A DNA stretch of 64,000 nucleotides from Pseudocitrobacter corydidari. Lineage in GTDB: Bacteria; Pseudomonadota; Gammaproteobacteria; Enterobacterales; Enterobacteriaceae. Location: assembly GCF_021172065.1 (NCBI RefSeq), contig NZ_CP087880.1:2642583-2706582 (forward strand). The letters are read 5' to 3'. The notes under the pieces were generated by a model, which was not told where the DNA came from, made no database searches, and worked only from the letters and a program-made list of their open reading frames with translations. A program made the position numbers and the translations under genes. Below are positions 61,792-64,000 of the stretch, piece after piece; the first letter of the stretch is position 1; the number at the start of each line of letters is the position of its first letter.

Positions 61792-61800
61792 AGCGGCTCC

Positions 61801-62880
61801 TTAATTCAGCACCTGGACCGCAGCGCCGTTTTGCACGCGCTGCACGCCCTCGACCACCACGCGCTCACCGGCTTTCACGCCTTCCAGCACCTGATAAGCC
61901 TGCCCAATTTGCCCGGCTAATTTCAGCGGGCGTTTCTCAGCGGTATTGTCCTTTAAGATAACCCAGGTGTAGAACCCGTCGCCGTTCTGCATGACCGCGG
62001 CGGCCGGCAGCGTGACCACCTGCTGCGCCTCCTGCGGACGCAGCCAGACGTTAATACTGCCGCCCGGCAGCAGGCGATGACGTGGATTGGCAAATTCCGC
62101 GCGCAGCGTGACGCTGGCGGTACGCGGGTCAATGCGATTATCCACTGACGTCAGCACGCCGTCTTCGCGCACATCGCCCACCTCAATCTGCGCCAGCCAC
62201 GCTTTTTTCAGCGCGCCAACGTCCGCATGACGATCAACTTTGCTGGCGAAGACCTGCTCTTCCAGCGCGAACGCGATGCGAATAGGGTCGAGCTGCACCA
62301 CGTCAACCAGCGTACCGCTGGAAGGGCTCACCAGGCTGCCGACATGAAATTGCGTGTGACCGATACGGCCATTTACCGGGGAGGTAATGCGCGTATAGCC
62401 CAATGTGACCTTCCGTGCCTCCACACGCGCGCTGGCCTGTGCGACGGCGGCGCTGGCGACATCGCGCTGCATGCGGGCATTATCCACATCATTACGGCTA
62501 ATGGCGTCGCTGCTTTTCAGGCTTTGATAGCGGTTGAGCACCTGCTGGGCCTGACGTAACGTGGCTTGCGCGCTGTTCAGCTCCGCCTGCGCCAGGCGCA
62601 ATGCCGCCTGATGCTCCGCGTCATCCAGTTCGAACAGCAGGTCGCCCTGCTTCACATACTGGCCGTCATGGAAATGAATGGTGTGAATCGCGCCCTCAAT
62701 GCGTGCGCGCAGCTCAACGGTGTGAATCGCTTCGATACGGCCCGGAATCTGGCGCTCGGCGGCATGGCTGACGTTTTCAACGGTGGAAACGCGAACGGCA
62801 ATGGCCGAGGCGAACGCGGGGCTCAACGAGCAGGCAATCAGCACACAGCTGAGAACGGCGTGGCGGATGGTTTTTGGCAT
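61801..62880 (-). CDS. RND efflux periplasmic adaptor (membrane fusion protein)
   Basis: The 359-residue protein has an N-terminal export signal that includes a lipobox-like LIAC (Cys17), so it is probably a lipoprotein; cleavage after AFA is the alternative. The lipoyl half-motifs (PGRIEAIHTVELRARIEGAI and the VNGRIGHTQFHVGSLV part) flank a coiled-coil hairpin (about 85-150, QAELNSAQATLRQAQQVLNR). Beta-barrel and proximal domains follow. It is first in the two-gene operon with the RND permease. AAGGG lies upstream of its ATG. Confidence 0.88.
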   Translation of the reverse strand: MPKTIRHAVLSCVLIACSLSPAFASAIAVRVSTVENVSHAAERQIPGRIEAIHTVELRARIEGAIHTIHFHDGQYVKQGDLLFELDDAEHQAALRLAQAELNSAQATLRQAQQVLNRYQSLKSSDAISRNDVDNARMQRDVASAAVAQASARVEARKVTLGYTRITSPVNGRIGHTQFHVGSLVSPSSGTLVDVVQLDPIRIAFALEEQVFASKVDRHADVGALKKAWLAQIEVGDVREDGVLTSVDNRIDPRTASVTLRAEFANPRHRLLPGGSINVWLRPQEAQQVVTLPAAAVMQNGDGFYTWVILKDNTAEKRPLKLAGQIGQAYQVLEGVKAGERVVVEGVQRVQNGAAVQVLN

Positions 62881-62979
62881 AAATTTCCCTTGTAGTCTTC
62901 CTTCAAATTCCGTGAAGGAAGTCGTCCATTTTTACTACAGGGATTGTTACAGAGGCGGGCTAAACCAGGTCTAAACAAG

Positions 62980-64000
62980 TTACTGCGCGGTACAAATCCG
63001 GGGATGCTCGCTGGCGACCGCCATGCGCAACAACAGGCGATGGCCAATGTCGTTCTGCCAGTTAAAACTGTTTTGCAGCACCACGATGGCGTTGCCGTGG
63101 CGTTTATCCAGGCCGATATAGCTGCTGTAGCCACCAATAAAACCAGATTGATAGAGCAGCGTTTGCCCATAGGCGGAATAGCCCAACCAGCCCAGGGCCG
63201 CCGCGTCATCATCGCTCTGGAAGCGACGCAGGGTCATGGCATCAGCAAAGGCGCGGTCCAGCTGTGCGTTACCCGTACCGGAGAGGTGCGCCTGCAAATA
63301 ACGCAGCAGGTCATTTCCCGTCGACCACATTGACGCCGCGCCAACCATATCATGGCTGAAGCGCCACTCCGGCACCACTTCGCCACGGGCGACGAATTTT
63401 GGCTGATCCCCCGCCTGCCCGCGCGCACGCAGAATATAGCCGGGGAGTTTTTCTGGCGCATAGCCCGTATGCGTCATTTTTAGTGGAGTGAAAATGTCCT
63501 GCTGCGCCATGTCGGGAATCGTTCGCGAGGCATTTTGTTCCAGCGCGCTGTCTAAAATGGCGTAACCCAGATTGGAATAATTCACCTGAACGTTATCCGG
63601 CGCACGGAAGGTGCTGAGATAATCCTGATACTCGCCGCGATCCAGGTCATCGTAAAACGGTTCGCCGGTAAAAACATAGCGCACCAGTTTACCTAACATC
63701 GGTAAATCATAAGCCTGTCTTGGCAGACCCGCCGTATGGCTGGCAAGCTGCTCGACGGTAATTCTTTGCGCGTCAGGGCTAAGGTCTTTCTCAGAAGGCA
63801 ATAATTCGCGAAGCGTAGAGCTCCACGCCAGCTTATTTTCCTGCACCTGTAAGGCGGCAATTTCAGCGGTCACGCCTTTGGTAACCGAGCCCACAGCGAA
63901 AAGCGTATCGCCGGTTACCGGCACACGTTTATCTGAATCAGTAAAACCGTAGCTAAAGAGCTGTGGCGGCTGATTGTGTGAAATCACGCCAATCACCAGC
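62980..64000 (-). CDS. Class C beta-lactamase-related serine hydrolase (5' end outside the window)
   Basis: About 338 residues are visible; the C-terminus is complete, while the gene runs off the right edge. SVTK (SxxK) and NYSNLGYA (YxN) motifs are present. The third motif, KTG in active enzymes such as AmpH, appears as YQSG in LLYQSGFIGGYSSY. It is thus a serine hydrolase or esterase of the AmpC fold, perhaps a DD-peptidase; beta-lactamase activity is doubtful. The visible part begins inside the mature domain, so a signal peptide would lie outside. It is upstream of the RND operon on the same strand, about 100 bp away. Confidence 0.85.
   Translation of the reverse strand, partial: LVIGVISHNQPPQLFSYGFTDSDKRVPVTGDTLFAVGSVTKGVTAEIAALQVQENKLAWSSTLRELLPSEKDLSPDAQRITVEQLASHTAGLPRQAYDLPMLGKLVRYVFTGEPFYDDLDRGEYQDYLSTFRAPDNVQVNYSNLGYAILDSALEQNASRTIPDMAQQDIFTPLKMTHTGYAPEKLPGYILRARGQAGDQPKFVARGEVVPEWRFSHDMVGAASMWSTGNDLLRYLQAHLSGTGNAQLDRAFADAMTLRRFQSDDDAAALGWLGYSAYGQTLLYQSGFIGGYSSYIGLDKRHGNAIVVLQNSFNWQNDIGHRLLLRMAVASEHPRICTAQ

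Overview
The window reads as about 64 kb of chromosome from an Enterobacteriaceae member, most likely Citrobacter or a close relative. Most proteins are near-identical in length and motif to the Escherichia coli K-12 proteins of the queA-malZ-phoBR-sbcDC-aroL-proC-phoA-ddlA-sbmA-ampH-hemB-tau segment, in the reverse orientation. A peroxiredoxin C gene of the kind known in Salmonella and Citrobacter, plus several loci absent from K-12, argue against E. coli itself. The genus is inferred from remembered homologues; no search was run.

Left part (1-12.3 kb): queA (cut by the window edge) and acpH, a peroxiredoxin gene with its own promoter and terminator, a two-gene DUF3999/DUF2339 membrane pair, and a three-gene metabolic cluster (YtcJ-like amidohydrolase, ABM-domain membrane protein, isochorismatase-type hydrolase) divergent from a LysR regulator. 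malZ follows. Core block (12.3-29.8 kb): proY, brnQ, phoR-phoB with a Pho box, sbcD-sbcC, mak, rdgC, ppnP, aroL-yaiA-aroM with TyrR/TrpR sites, yaiI, proC, psiF and phoA with a Pho box. araJ and dgcC, which sit here in K-12, are missing.

Accessory block (29.8-38.2 kb), where K-12 carries iraP: an orphan sugar-type solute-binding protein; an IdnO-like dehydrogenase, MFS permease and IdnR-like regulator operon with a double palindromic operator; an intact IS481-family element with 5-bp target duplications, inserted in a hairpin repeat; an MdtG-like exporter; and an extensin-like protein. Then ddlA, yaiZ, yaiY, yaiW, sbmA, ampH, the YaiV/IprA regulator, a large EhaB/YaiT-type autotransporter behind a very AT-rich upstream region, and hemB.

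Right part (49.3-64 kb): tauABCD (taurine sulfur scavenging) beside mmuPM (S-methylmethionine use, with tandem MetJ boxes) forms a sulfur and methionine module. Beyond it lies the most striking non-coding structure: ten full 91-bp tandem units built from two kinds of REP hairpin. The array separates mmuP from roxA, which belongs to another chromosomal neighbourhood in K-12. An aldo/keto reductase, an RND permease/adaptor pair and a truncated beta-lactamase-like serine hydrolase complete the window.

I found no CRISPR array, phage, toxin-antitoxin module, rRNA or tRNA, and no convincing new defence system. The best candidates for novelty are the REP array at a synteny break, the amidohydrolase cluster with its Cys/His-rich tail, and the accessory block between phoA and ddlA.
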